Source: Candidatus Mediterraneibacter guildfordensis
Lineage (GTDB): Bacteria; Bacillota; Clostridia; Lachnospirales; Lachnospiraceae
DNA length: 64,000 bases
Assembly (NCBI GenBank): GCA_019112735.1
Contig: DXIS01000039.1
Span: 1 to 64,000, forward strand
Direction: 5' to 3'
The position numbers and the translations under genes are program-made. Below are positions 46,598-55,951 of this stretch, one piece after another; within the stretch, counting starts at the first letter, position 1, and each line of letters begins with the position of its first letter. The notes beneath the pieces were generated by a model. The model was given only the letters and a program-made list of their open reading frames with translations, made no database searches and was not told where the DNA came from.

Positions 46598-47431
46598 ATG
46601 AGTAAAGTTGAGCAGCAGATAACAGCGGAGATGACGGGACCGCTTCAGATCTACCTGAATGAGATCGGGCAGATCCCGCTCCTCAGTGAAGCGGAGGAAA
46701 GAGAGCTGGGCGAGAAGAGTGCGGCCGGGGATGCCTCAGCCAGACAGAAGCTGGCGGAGGGGAACCTGAGGCTGGTCGTTTCCCTGGCAAAGCATTATAC
46801 CGGACGCGGCGTGCCGATCATGGATCTGATCCAGGAGGGCAACATGGGCCTGATGCACGCGGCGGAAAAATACGATCATACAAAAGAGAACCGTTTTTCA
46901 ACCTACGCGGCCTGGTGGATCAAGGAAGCCATGCAGCGGGCGATCGACCAGCAGTCCAGAGAGATCCGGGTGCCGGTCCATGTGGCGGAGAATCTGAAGC
47001 GGGTGCAAAAGGCGGCGCGGGAGCTGCAGCAGTCTCTGGGCCGGGATGCGACGCCGGCGGAGATCGCACAGAAACTGGGAGACAAGACCGAAGCGGAAGT
47101 GAAGGACATCATTTCCTACCTGCAGAGCCCGGTTTCCCTTGAGAGCCCGGTGGGGGAAGACGGCGAGGACAGTCTCGGGGACCTTGTGGAGGACCGGACG
47201 GAGACAACGCCGGAGGAGGCGATGAACATACTGGCCCGACAGGAAGAGGTGCAGGAGCTTCTCGGAAGCCTGACGGAACGGGAGCAGCAGGTGATCCGGC
47301 TCCGTTACGGACTGGGAGAAGAAAGACCGCAGACACTGGAAGAGATCGGCAGCATGCTTGGGGTTACCAGAGAGCGCGTCAGGCAGATCGAAGCGCGGGC
47401 CATGGAGAAGCTGCGCAGACAGGCAGAGTAA
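46598..47431 (+). CDS. Sigma-70 family factor, group 2-like (no region 1.1)
   Basis: 277 residues. Region 1.2 ([17 protein letters not shown]), region 2 ([55 protein letters not shown]), region 3 ([28 protein letters not shown]) and region 4 ([40 protein letters not shown]) are all present. It lacks the long acidic region 1.1 and the non-conserved insert of primary RpoD, so it is probably an alternative RpoD-like factor rather than the housekeeping one. Promoter-contact residues look RpoD-like, so it likely reads similar promoters under some condition. RBS AAAGG is upstream. Confidence 0.88.
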   Translation: MSKVEQQITAEMTGPLQIYLNEIGQIPLLSEAEERELGEKSAAGDASARQKLAEGNLRLVVSLAKHYTGRGVPIMDLIQEGNMGLMHAAEKYDHTKENRFSTYAAWWIKEAMQRAIDQQSREIRVPVHVAENLKRVQKAARELQQSLGRDATPAEIAQKLGDKTEAEVKDIISYLQSPVSLESPVGEDGEDSLGDLVEDRTETTPEEAMNILARQEEVQELLGSLTEREQQVIRLRYGLGEERPQTLEEIGSMLGVTRERVRQIEARAMEKLRRQAE

Positions 47432-47526
47432 ATAAAAATCAGAAATTGCAGTTCCGCTGTATAAATTATGAAAAACATGCAGATAGTAACAGCATGACAT
47501 ATTTATATGGAAAGGAAGAGCAGTTT

Positions 47527-47766
47527 ATGAAGAGAATAAAAGCATTGCTTCTGGTCATGACGAGTGTATGCATCCTGGGCACAGCCGCCGGGTGCGCCGA
47601 CCGCACGGATCCGGACAACGGGATCCTCGACGACGCGGTCAATGATGTGACGGAGGGCGTTGACGAGATGACGGACGATGTGACGGAGGGCGTCGACAAA
47701 GCGACGGACGATGTGACGGATGAGATCGACAAAGTGACGGATGAAGCAACAAAGGACCGGGAATAA
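47527..47766 (+). CDS. Small acidic repeat lipoprotein
   Basis: 79 residues. Signal peptide with a lipobox-like GTAAGC (Cys23), then acidic 11-residue repeats: NDVTEGVDEMT, DDVTEGVDKAT, DDVTDEIDKVT, DEATKD. Hendecads of this kind usually form a right-handed coiled coil or an amphipathic helix. I do not recognise a named family. RBS AAAGGAAG is 8-10 bases upstream. Transcribed alone, after the sigma factor and before a strong hairpin. Confidence 0.7.
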   Translation: MKRIKALLLVMTSVCILGTAAGCADRTDPDNGILDDAVNDVTEGVDEMTDDVTEGVDKATDDVTDEIDKVTDEATKDRE

Positions 47767-47792
47767 CAGGTCCAGAATGAAGAAGAGAAAGG

Positions 47793-47838
47793 AAAGCTGC
47801 TGCAGCGGCGGGGATGATACCGCCGCTGCGGCAGCTTT
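47793..47838 (+). terminator. Strong GC-rich hairpin before hisA
   Basis: AAAGCTGCTGCAGCGGCGG pairs with CCGCCGCTGCGGCAGCTTT over about 18 bp with one mismatch. Only TTT follows, so termination may be partial. Confidence 0.55.
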
Positions 47839-47863
47839 ATCCGATGAAAGAAAGGTACATAAA

Positions 47864-48637
47864 ATGAGATTCAGGCCATGCATTGATATCCATAACGGAA
47901 AGGTAAAGCAGATCGTGGGCGGCAGCCTGCGGGACGAGGGGGATTATGCGCAGACGAATTTTGCGTCTGAACTGGACGCCCGGGCCTATGCGGAAATGTA
48001 TAAACAGGACGGGCTTTCCGGGGGGCACATCATCCTGCTCAATCCTGCGGGATCGCCGTACTATGAAGAAACCCGGCGGCAGGCGTTTGCCGCGCTCTGT
48101 GCATATCCGGGCGGCCTGCAGATCGGCGGGGGGATCACTCCGGAAAACGCCGCGGAATATCTGGAGGCCGGCGCAAGCCATGTGATCGTCACATCCTATG
48201 TGTTCGGGGACGGGAGATTTCATCCGGACCGTCTGGAGAAACTGGTGCGCGAGACCGGAAAAGACCATCTTGTCCTGGACCTGAGCTGCCGGAAGAAAGA
48301 CGGGCAGTACCATGTGGTGACAGACCGGTGGCAGAAATTTACGGAGCTTATCCTGACCCCGGAAGTGCTCGACGATCTTTCATCTTTCTGTGATGAATTC
48401 CTGATCCACGGCGTGGATGTGGAAGGAAAACGGTCCGGGATGGAGGAAGGACTGACCGTTATGCTCGGACAGTGGGTGAAGCGTCCGGTTACATATGCCG
48501 GCGGCATCGCATCCATGGAAGACCTGGCGCGGTTTGAAAGGATGACCGGCGGCAGAGTGGATTTCACCATCGGAAGCGCGTTGGACCTGTTCGGAGGGGA
48601 TATCCCTTATGAGAAGGTCCGGGCGTACAAATGTTAA
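47864..48637 (+). CDS. hisA: ProFAR isomerase HisA, eukaryotic-type
   Basis: 257 residues. TIM-barrel enzyme of histidine synthesis that isomerises ProFAR to PRFAR. The start MRFRPCIDIHNGKVKQIVGG, with Asp8 in place, and the later LQIGGGITPENA, LDLSCRKKDGQYHVVT, LIHGVDVEGKRSG and VTYAGGIASMEDL match the HIS6-like form of fungi and plants better than the common bacterial HisA (which begins with a MxIxPAIDL pattern). No other his gene is next to it. ATG 47864 is used; the longer frame upstream runs through the hairpin. Confidence 0.87.
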   Translation: MRFRPCIDIHNGKVKQIVGGSLRDEGDYAQTNFASELDARAYAEMYKQDGLSGGHIILLNPAGSPYYEETRRQAFAALCAYPGGLQIGGGITPENAAEYLEAGASHVIVTSYVFGDGRFHPDRLEKLVRETGKDHLVLDLSCRKKDGQYHVVTDRWQKFTELILTPEVLDDLSSFCDEFLIHGVDVEGKRSGMEEGLTVMLGQWVKRPVTYAGGIASMEDLARFERMTGGRVDFTIGSALDLFGGDIPYEKVRAYKC

Positions 48638-48652
48638 CAACTTATGAATTTG

Positions 48653-48681
48653 TTGAATTCGCACATGGTTAGTGTTAAAAT
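48653..48681 (+). promoter_or_regulatory. secA promoter
   Basis: TTGAAT (48653-48658), 17 bases, TAAAAT (48676-48681), with TG one base before the -10 (extended). Confidence 0.7.
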
Positions 48682-48723
48682 GAGAATCGTGAGTGAATCT
48701 TTAAAAAGGAGTTTTTAAGTAGT

Positions 48724-51303
48724 ATGGGTATTATAGAAAAGATTTTCGGCACCCACAGCGAGAACGAACTGAAGCGGATCTATCCGATCGTTGACCGGAT
48801 CGAAGCGCTGGAGCCGGAGATGCAGGCGCTTTCCGATGAGGAGCTTAAAGGAAAGACGCGGGAATTCAAGGACAGGCTGGCTGAGGGAGAGACGCTGGAC
48901 GACATCCTTCCGGAGGCATATGCCGCTGTCCGGGAAGCCGCATACCGCGCCATCGGCATGAAGCATTACCGGGTGCAGATCATCGGCGGCATCATCCTTC
49001 ATCAGGGACGAATTGCCGAGATGAAGACCGGTGAAGGTAAGACCCTTGTATCTACGCTGCCGGCGTACCTGAACGCGCTGGAGGGCAAAGGCGTCAATAT
49101 CGTAACCGTCAATGACTACCTGGCAAAGCGTGATGCCGAATGGATGGGAAAAGTCCATGAATTCATGGGCCTGACCGTTGGCGTTGTCCTTAACAGCATG
49201 GACAATGCAGAACGCCGGGCGGCTTATAACTGTGACATTACCTATGTGACGAACAACGAGCTGGGCTTTGATTATCTCCGTGACAATATGGTCATTTACA
49301 AGGAGCAGCTGGTCCAGAGAGGACTGCATTTTGCCATTATCGATGAGGTGGACTCCGTCCTGATCGACGAGGCGAGGACCCCGCTTATCATATCCGGACA
49401 GAGCGGCAAGTCCACGAAGCTCTATGAGGCATGCGATATCCTTGCACGTCAGCTGGAGCGCGGCGAGGCAAGCGGGGAGTTCTCCAAGATGAACGCCATC
49501 ATGGGCGAAGAGATCGAGGAGACCGGTGATTTTATCGTCAATGAAAAGGAAAAGACCGTCAACCTGACAGAGGATGGTGTGAAGAAGGTAGAGAAATTCT
49601 TCCACATCGAGAATCTGGCGGATCCGGAGAATCTGGAGATCCAGCACAATATCATCCTGGCGCTGCGGGCCAACAACCTGATGCACAAAGACCAGGATTA
49701 TGTGGTGACGGCGGAGGGCGAGGTTATGATCGTCGATGAATTTACCGGACGTATCATGCCGGGCCGCCGCTATTCGGACGGACTCCATCAGGCCATCGAG
49801 GCGAAGGAACATGTGAAGGTGCGCCGGGAGAGCAAGACGCTGGCGACGATCACCTTCCAGAACCTGTTCAACAAGTTTGACAAGAAGAGCGGTATGACCG
49901 GTACGGCTCTCACAGAGGAAAAAGAGTTCCGTGACATTTACGGAATGGATGTCATCGAGATCCCGACCAACAAACCGGTCCAGCGAGTGGATCTGGAAGA
50001 TGCGGTATATAAGACAAAGAAAGAGAAATATAAAGCGGTCATCGAAGAGGTGAAGCGGGCGCACGCCAAAGGCCAGCCGGTGCTGGTCGGCACGATCACC
50101 ATCGAGGTGTCCGAACTCTTAAGCGGGATGCTCCGGAAAGAGGGCATCAAACACAACGTGCTGAATGCCAAGTACCATGAGCAGGAGGCGGAGATCGTGG
50201 CGGACGCCGGTGTTCACGGGGCGGTTACCATTGCCACCAACATGGCCGGACGTGGTACGGATATCAAGCTGGATGATGATGCGCGGGCAGCCGGCGGTCT
50301 GAAGATCATCGGTACGGAGCGCCATGAATCCAGACGTATCGACAATCAGCTCCGCGGACGAAGCGGACGTCAGGGCGATCCGGGTGAATCCCGTTTCTAC
50401 ATTTCCCTTGAAGATGATCTTCTCAGACTGTTCGGATCCGACAGGCTGATGGGCGTATTCAATGCCCTTGGCGTGGAGGAAGGCGAGCAGATCGAGCACC
50501 GGATGCTTTCCAATGCGATCGAATCCGCACAGAAGAAGATCGAGATCAATAACTTCGGCATCCGTAAGAACCTGCTGGAGTATGACCAGGTCATGAACGA
50601 GCAGAGAGAGATCATCTACGCCGAGCGCCGCCGCGTACTGGACGGCGAGAGCATGCGGGATACGATCTACAATATGATCACAGAGTATGTGGAGAACATC
50701 ACAGACCGCTTTGCTTCTCCGGAAGCCGATTCCGAAGAATGGGATATCAAGGGACTGGATGTGAACCTTCACAATGTGATCCCGCAGATGGAACTTCCGA
50801 AGAAGGAAGAATGCCAGGATATGAAGCAGAAGGAACTCAAACACCTTCTGAAAGAACGCGCGGTCAAAGCCTACGAGGTAAAAGAGGCGGAGTTCCCGGA
50901 ATCCGAGCAGCTGCGTGAGATCGAGCGCGTGGTGCTCCTGAAGGTCATCGACGCGAGATGGATGGACCATATCGACGATATGGACCAGCTCCGTCAGGGG
51001 ATCGGGCTTCAGGCGTACGGACAGAGAGATCCGCTCGTGGAATATAAGATGACAGGCTACAACATGTTCGGAGAGATGACGAACATGATCGCCGAGACGA
51101 CGCTTCGCATGCTGTTCAACATCCGTGTGGAGCAGAAGGTTGAGCGTGAGGAAGTGGCCAAAGTAACGGGAACAAACAAGGATGATTCTGCGGTGCGCGC
51201 CCCGAAGAAGCGCGAGCAGAAGAAGATCTACCCGAACGACCCCTGCCCCTGCGGAAGCGGCAAGAAATACAAACAGTGCTGCGGCCGGAAGCAGGTCGGA
51301 TAA
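48724..51303 (+). CDS. secA: Preprotein translocase ATPase SecA
   Basis: 859 residues. Drives secretory proteins through SecYEG. NBD1 with [20 protein letters not shown] (Walker A) and [21 protein letters not shown]; cross-linking domain; NBD2 with [32 protein letters not shown] and [18 protein letters not shown]; helical scaffold ([15 protein letters not shown]); C-terminal zinc/SecB-like motif [23 protein letters not shown] is upstream. prfB follows 46 bases later, the usual secA-prfB order. Confidence 0.97.
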   Translation: MGIIEKIFGTHSENELKRIYPIVDRIEALEPEMQALSDEELKGKTREFKDRLAEGETLDDILPEAYAAVREAAYRAIGMKHYRVQIIGGIILHQGRIAEMKTGEGKTLVSTLPAYLNALEGKGVNIVTVNDYLAKRDAEWMGKVHEFMGLTVGVVLNSMDNAERRAAYNCDITYVTNNELGFDYLRDNMVIYKEQLVQRGLHFAIIDEVDSVLIDEARTPLIISGQSGKSTKLYEACDILARQLERGEASGEFSKMNAIMGEEIEETGDFIVNEKEKTVNLTEDGVKKVEKFFHIENLADPENLEIQHNIILALRANNLMHKDQDYVVTAEGEVMIVDEFTGRIMPGRRYSDGLHQAIEAKEHVKVRRESKTLATITFQNLFNKFDKKSGMTGTALTEEKEFRDIYGMDVIEIPTNKPVQRVDLEDAVYKTKKEKYKAVIEEVKRAHAKGQPVLVGTITIEVSELLSGMLRKEGIKHNVLNAKYHEQEAEIVADAGVHGAVTIATNMAGRGTDIKLDDDARAAGGLKIIGTERHESRRIDNQLRGRSGRQGDPGESRFYISLEDDLLRLFGSDRLMGVFNALGVEEGEQIEHRMLSNAIESAQKKIEINNFGIRKNLLEYDQVMNEQREIIYAERRRVLDGESMRDTIYNMITEYVENITDRFASPEADSEEWDIKGLDVNLHNVIPQMELPKKEECQDMKQKELKHLLKERAVKAYEVKEAEFPESEQLREIERVVLLKVIDARWMDHIDDMDQLRQGIGLQAYGQRDPLVEYKMTGYNMFGEMTNMIAETTLRMLFNIRVEQKVEREEVAKVTGTNKDDSAVRAPKKREQKKIYPNDPCPCGSGKKYKQCCGRKQVG

Positions 51304-51349
51304 GAGTAATAGAAAATATAAAATATAAAATATGAAAGAGGTGAATAAG

Positions 51350-52469
51350 GTGGTTTTATTAGATGAATTAAAGTCAAGACTGACAGCCTATGAAGAACCG
51401 CTGAAAGATTTGAGGGATTCACTTTGACACGGCTTCAAAGAAGCTGAGGATCGAAGAACTGCAGAAGAGACTGGAGGAGCCTGGATTCTGGGATGATCCG
51501 GAGACTTCCCAGCAGGTGATGAAAGAACTGAAAGGACTGGAAGACTCGGTCAAAGAGATCGAACAGCTTTTTACGGATTATGATGATATGAAGCTGCTGA
51601 TCGAGATGAGCGAGGAGGAACCGGATGAGGAGACTACCGGGGAGATCCGGGAGGAACTGGAAGCCTTTGAAGAGAAGTTCGAAGAACTCCGCATCAGCAC
51701 GCTGCTGACCGGTCCTTATGACCGGGACAATGCCATCGTGACGCTCCACGCGGGAGCCGGCGGAACGGAATCCTGCGACTGGGCGGGCATGCTCTACCGC
51801 ATGTATACGAGATGGGCCGAGAAAAAAGGCTATGACGTGGAAGAACTGGATTATCTGGAAGGCGATGTGGCCGGGATCAAGGGTGTGACCTTTGAGGTAA
51901 AAGGTGAGAATGCATACGGATACCTCCGCTCCGAGAAAGGCGTCCACAGACTGGTGCGCATTTCCCCGTTCAATGCGGCGGGCAAACGGCAGACGTCATT
52001 TGCATCCTGTGATGTGATCCCGGATATCGAGGAAGATATCGATATTGAGATCAATGACGACGATCTGAAGATCGACACGTACCGCTCCAGCGGCGCCGGC
52101 GGCCAGCATATCAACAAGACGTCGTCCGCGGTCCGGATCACCCATCTGCCGACAGGGATCGTGGTCCAGTGCCAGAATGAACGTTCCCAGCACATGAACA
52201 AGGATAAGGCCATGCAGATGCTCAAGTCCAAGCTGTATCTGATGAAACAGCAGGAGCAGGCGGAGAAGATGTCGGACATCCGCGGCGAAGTCCGGGACAT
52301 TAATTTCGGCAACCAGATCCGATCCTATGTCATGCAGCCTTATACGATGGTCAAGGATCACCGGACGAATGCAGAAGTAAGCAATGTAAACGCCGTTATG
52401 GACGGCAATATCGATCCGTTTATCAATGCCTATTTAAGTGCGGACGGGAAAACGGATGAAGCAGAATAA
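51350..52469 (+). CDS. prfB: Peptide chain release factor 2 (programmed +1 frameshift)
   Basis: 372 residues when read as 51350-51424 joined to 51426-52469. The first 25 codons start at GTG 51350 (GAGGTG 8 bases upstream) and end at an in-frame TGA; skipping one T there continues in the long frame. Domains: N-terminal helical domain, codon-recognition motif SPF (VRISPFNAAGKRQTSF), and the catalytic GGQ (SGAGGQHINKT). Recognises UGA and UAA stop codons. Without the frameshift no in-frame start with an RBS exists near 51426, so the joined reading is firm. Confidence 0.95.
51413..51428 (+). promoter_or_regulatory. RF2 autoregulatory frameshift site
   Basis: Shine-Dalgarno-like AGGGA, a short spacer, then CTT TGA C, the standard RF2 slippery site where low RF2 favours a +1 shift at the UGA. 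Confidence 0.93.
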
Positions 52470-52493
52470 CAGAGTACAGAGAAGGAGAAGACA

Positions 52494-53711
52494 ATGGTAA
52501 ATATAGCAGTAATGGGATATGGAACCGTAGGCTCGGGCGTGGTGGAAGTCATCAATACCAACGGCGATGTGATCAACCAGCGTGCAGGGAACGAGATCAA
52601 CATTAAATATGTGCTCGATCTTAGGGATTTCCCGGGAGACCCGATCCAGGAAAAGATCGTCCATGACGTGGATGTGATCATCAATGATCCGGAGATCCGC
52701 ATCGTCGTGGAAGTGATGGGCGGCATCGAGCCGGCATATACATTTGTAAAACGCTGTCTGGAAGCGGGCAAGAGCGTTGTCACATCCAACAAAGCGCTGG
52801 TGGCGAAGCACGGGGCTGAGCTGCTCTCCATCGCCCGCGACCGGGAACTGAATTTTCTTTTCGAGGCGAGCGTCGGCGGCGGCATCCCGATCATCCGCGC
52901 GCTGAATTCTTCTCTGACTGCGGACCGGATCGAGGAGATCACCGGCATCCTGAACGGTACGACCAACTATATGCTGACCAAAATGTTCTACGAAGGCGCG
53001 GATTACGATGAGATCTTAAGAGAAGCGCAGGACAACGGATACGCGGAGCGCAATCCGGAAGCGGATGTGGAAGGATATGACGCGTGCCGCAAGATCGCGA
53101 TCCTGTCATCCCTGATCTCCGGCCGTCAGGTAGATTATGAGGATATTTATACGGAAGGCATCACAAGGATCACGAAGAAAGATATGCTGTATGCGAAAAA
53201 GCTGGGCATGACGATCAAGCTGATCGCTTCCAGCAAGCGGCACGGCGGCCATGTTCATGCGATCGTTGCGCCCATGCTTCTGAATAAAGATCACCCGCTT
53301 TACAGCGTGGATGATGTGTTCAATGCAGTGTTCGTACACGGAAATATGCTTGGCGACGCCATGTTCTACGGCAGCGGCGCGGGCAAACTCCCGACGGCCA
53401 GCGCGGTCGTGGCTGATGTGGTGGATGAGGCGAAACACCTTCAGCGCAACATCATGACCATGTGGAAAAACGAAAAGCTTGAGCTTATGCCGAGCGAGGA
53501 TATCGAGCGGCGGTTCTTTGTCCGCATTTCAGGCGCAAAAGAGGAGCGTTACAGTGAGGTTGCGTCTGTGTTCGGACCGGTGGAGCCGGTGACGCTGGAA
53601 GGGCTTGACGGCGAGTTCGGTTTTGTGACGGATGTGATGACAGAGCGTGAATATAAGGAGAAAGCGGCAAAGCTTGACGGGATCGTGCATATGATCCGTA
53701 TAGAAGATTAA
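52494..53711 (+). CDS. hom: Homoserine dehydrogenase
   Basis: 405 residues. NAD(P)H-dependent reduction of aspartate semialdehyde to homoserine for threonine and methionine. Dinucleotide fold VAVMGYGTVGSGVVEVI, VTSNKALVAKHG, the family signature region (GGIPIIRALNSSL, ITGILNGTTNYMLT), and the catalytic Lys region (ADVEGYDACRKIAILSSL). A C-terminal ACT-like domain (FFVRISGAKEERYSEVASVF) suggests feedback control by threonine. Next gene is the ApgM-like putative homoserine kinase. Confidence 0.96.
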   Translation: MVNIAVMGYGTVGSGVVEVINTNGDVINQRAGNEINIKYVLDLRDFPGDPIQEKIVHDVDVIINDPEIRIVVEVMGGIEPAYTFVKRCLEAGKSVVTSNKALVAKHGAELLSIARDRELNFLFEASVGGGIPIIRALNSSLTADRIEEITGILNGTTNYMLTKMFYEGADYDEILREAQDNGYAERNPEADVEGYDACRKIAILSSLISGRQVDYEDIYTEGITRITKKDMLYAKKLGMTIKLIASSKRHGGHVHAIVAPMLLNKDHPLYSVDDVFNAVFVHGNMLGDAMFYGSGAGKLPTASAVVADVVDEAKHLQRNIMTMWKNEKLELMPSEDIERRFFVRISGAKEERYSEVASVFGPVEPVTLEGLDGEFGFVTDVMTEREYKEKAAKLDGIVHMIRIED

Positions 53712-53756
53712 GGGCGGATCACTGTCAGGTTACGGAAAAGAGAGCAGGAGTAGAGC

Positions 53757-54989
53757 ATGAAATATATTGTGATCTTATGTGACGGGATGGCAGACGATCT
53801 GCTGGAAGAACTGGACGGGCGCAGCCCGCTTGAAGCCGCGCATACGCCGAACATGGACCGGCTGGCGAAAACCGCTGAGATCGGTATGGCCCGCACGGTC
53901 CCGGAAGGCATGGCGCCGGGCAGCGACACCGCCAATCTTTCAGTGATCGGCTATGATCCGAGAAAATATTATTCCGGCAGGTCCCCGCTGGAGGCGCTCA
54001 GCATCGGGGCGGAAATGGGAGCGGACGACGTCTCCTTCCGCTGCAATCTGGTGACGCTGTCTGAAGAGGAAGACTGTTATGAAGACCGGATCATCCTGGA
54101 CCACAGTTCAGGGGAGATCAGCACGGAGGATGCGGCGGTCCTTCTGGATGCCCTGAAGGAAGAATTTGGAAACGGGCAGGAGGCGGAACGTCCCTGCTAC
54201 AGAAAAGGATATGATTTTTACGCAGGAACAAGCTACCGGCATCTGCTGATCTGGCACCACGGCCGGGTGATGGAGCTGACGGCGCCCCACGATATCCTGA
54301 CCAGAAGGATCGGGGAATATTTGCCGTCCGATCCGGTGCTCCGGGATATGATGGTCAGAAGTTATGATATCCTGAAGGACCATCCGGTCAATGTGAAGCG
54401 GCGCGCGGAAGGAAAGAATCCGGCAAATTCCGCCTGGTTCTGGGGCGCGGGTACAAGACCGGCGCTTACATCCTTTGAAGAGAAGAACGGCGTCAGAGGC
54501 GCCATGATCTCCGCAGTGGATCTCCTGAAAGGGATCGCGGTGGGGGCCGGTATGCACAATATTACAGTTGAAGGAGCCAACGGCGGCCTGAATACGAATT
54601 ACCGGGGAAAAGGCGAAGCGGCGGTAAAAGCGCTGACAGATGACGGATATGATTTCGTCTATGTACACATTGAAGCGCCGGATGAGATGGGGCATCAGGG
54701 AAGCATTGCCGATAAGATCGCCTCGATCGAGTATATTGATGAGCAGGTGATCGGCCCGGTGGCGGATGCGCTGGAAAAAGCCGGAGTGGATTTCCGTATG
54801 CTTGTCATGCCGGATCATCCGACACCGGTGCATGTGCGTACGCATACATCCGATCCGGTGCCGTATATGCTCTATGACAGCACAGCTCCGGTACAGGGAA
54901 TGGAAAGCTATAACGAGAAGACCGGGAAAGAGACCGGGATATTTGTGGAAGAGGGGTACCGGCTTATCGACCGGCTGCTTCAAAAATAA
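53757..54989 (+). CDS. ApgM-like phosphoglycerate mutase family protein, putative homoserine kinase
   Basis: 410 residues, alkaline-phosphatase-fold metalloenzyme of the archaeal-type cofactor-independent PGM (ApgM) group: VILCDGMADD (metal-binding), PEGMAPGSDTANLSVIGYDP (nucleophile Ser region), TVEGANGGLNTNYRGKGEAA, VYVHIEAPDEMGHQG, and LVMPDHPTPVHVRTHTSDPVP. In several bacteria an ApgM-like gene beside hom and without thrB is annotated as an alternative homoserine kinase; the position right after hom fits that. Biochemical role is inferred. Its end touches a long inverted repeat. Confidence 0.82.
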   Translation: MKYIVILCDGMADDLLEELDGRSPLEAAHTPNMDRLAKTAEIGMARTVPEGMAPGSDTANLSVIGYDPRKYYSGRSPLEALSIGAEMGADDVSFRCNLVTLSEEEDCYEDRIILDHSSGEISTEDAAVLLDALKEEFGNGQEAERPCYRKGYDFYAGTSYRHLLIWHHGRVMELTAPHDILTRRIGEYLPSDPVLRDMMVRSYDILKDHPVNVKRRAEGKNPANSAWFWGAGTRPALTSFEEKNGVRGAMISAVDLLKGIAVGAGMHNITVEGANGGLNTNYRGKGEAAVKALTDDGYDFVYVHIEAPDEMGHQGSIADKIASIEYIDEQVIGPVADALEKAGVDFRMLVMPDHPTPVHVRTHTSDPVPYMLYDSTAPVQGMESYNEKTGKETGIFVEEGYRLIDRLLQK

Positions 54990-54990
54990 A

Positions 54991-55210
54991 AAGGATTCTG
55001 GCGAAGTGAAAGATGCGTTCAGTTTCAGTTCGAGAATTGAAAAAAGCTAAGGGCGCGGACATTCAGTTAAAGTCAAAAAGAGAAATCGATGAACTCGTCT
55101 TCGACTCAGACAGCATCGATTTCTCTTTTAACACTGGATGTCCGCGCCCTAACCTTATTTATTAATTCTCTCAGATTCACTTAAACGCATCTTCACTTCG
55201 CCAGAATCTT
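54991..55210. repeat. ~220-bp imperfect inverted-repeat element
   Basis: The left arm AAGGATTCTGGCGAAGTGAA and the right arm (reverse complement AAGATTCTGGCGAAGTGAA) pair, as do AAGATGCGTT near both ends, GGGCGCGGACAT near the middle of each arm, and AGAGAAATCGATG next to the loop. Total span ~220 bases with unmatched stretches inside. No gene. It may be a MITE-like or REP-like element or a structured RNA; the last few bases of the preceding gene are just outside it. Confidence 0.8.
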
Positions 55211-55294
55211 CTTTCCGTCACGTTATCGAATGACAGATGTTTTGTGAGAACAAAGCTTCCCTGCGGTTATGTAAAACCGGGTCGAAACGGAGGT

Positions 55295-55323
55295 TTGTAG
55301 AAAGTGTATGCTACGGGTAAAAT
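55295..55323 (+). promoter_or_regulatory. Candidate promoter of the acetyltransferase gene
   Basis: TTGTAG, 17 bases, TAAAAT, 37 bases before the start. Confidence 0.5.
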
Positions 55324-55360
55324 AAAGGAATGACAACACATTAGAGAAGGAGAACAGATC

Positions 55361-55804
55361 ATGATCAGAGATTTTACGTTTGAGGACAGGAAACTTTATG
55401 TGGAGATGGCTTCGGAGTTTTATCACTCACCGGTGGTCCTTCATCCGGTACCGGATGCTTTTTTTGAGAGGACGGCGGATGAGGCGCTCGGCTCTGATGC
55501 CTATGCGCAGATCTATATGCTTGAATGCGACGGGGAGCCGGCGGGATACGGCCTGACGGCAAAGACTTTTTCCCAGGAAGCAGGCGGATATGTGATCTGG
55601 CTTGAGGAGCTCTATATCAGGGAGCAGTTCCGTTCCAGAGGGCTTGGAAGCGAATTTTTTGCATATGTGGAAAAGAAGTATGCGGGGCAGGTGGCACGCT
55701 TCAGACTGGAAGTAGAAGAAGATAATGTGCGTGCGATATCTCTGTATAAGCGTCTGGGATACGAAGTCCTGGATTATACGCAGATGATAAAAGAGATCCG
55801 ATAG
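55361..55804 (+). CDS. GNAT family N-acetyltransferase
   Basis: 147 residues with the GNAT fold; acetyl-CoA loop region IREQFRSRGLGSEFFAYVE (R/QxxGxG/A pattern), and the following strand RLEVEEDNVRAISLYKRLGYE typical of the family. Acceptor unknown. RBS AAGGAGA is 8-9 bases upstream. Own promoter; not clearly linked to the next operon, which has its own promoter at 55851. Confidence 0.88.
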   Translation: MIRDFTFEDRKLYVEMASEFYHSPVVLHPVPDAFFERTADEALGSDAYAQIYMLECDGEPAGYGLTAKTFSQEAGGYVIWLEELYIREQFRSRGLGSEFFAYVEKKYAGQVARFRLEVEEDNVRAISLYKRLGYEVLDYTQMIKEIR

Positions 55805-55850
55805 AAGGTATACGTGTATACAATGCAGCTGAAATAATTTGAATCAGGCA

Positions 55851-55879
55851 TTGCATGTTATTGTGCAACAATGTATAAT
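55851..55879 (+). promoter_or_regulatory. Promoter of the DUF5717-DUF5716-TPR operon
   Basis: TTGCAT, 17 bases, TATAAT: close to consensus. The spacer contains GTGCAA, so TTGCAT..GTGCAA forms a near-palindrome that could be an operator. Confidence 0.75.
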
Positions 55880-55951
55880 TTACAGTAGTGAAATTCTGCC
55901 CTTATATAAATATGTTTCGGGCGGAAGAAGAAATTTGAGTAGGTGACTGAT

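Noticed and set aside
51331-51427. Separate 25-residue peptide or leader before prfB
   Set aside because: It is the first part of RF2, joined by the programmed +1 frameshift at CTTTGAC.
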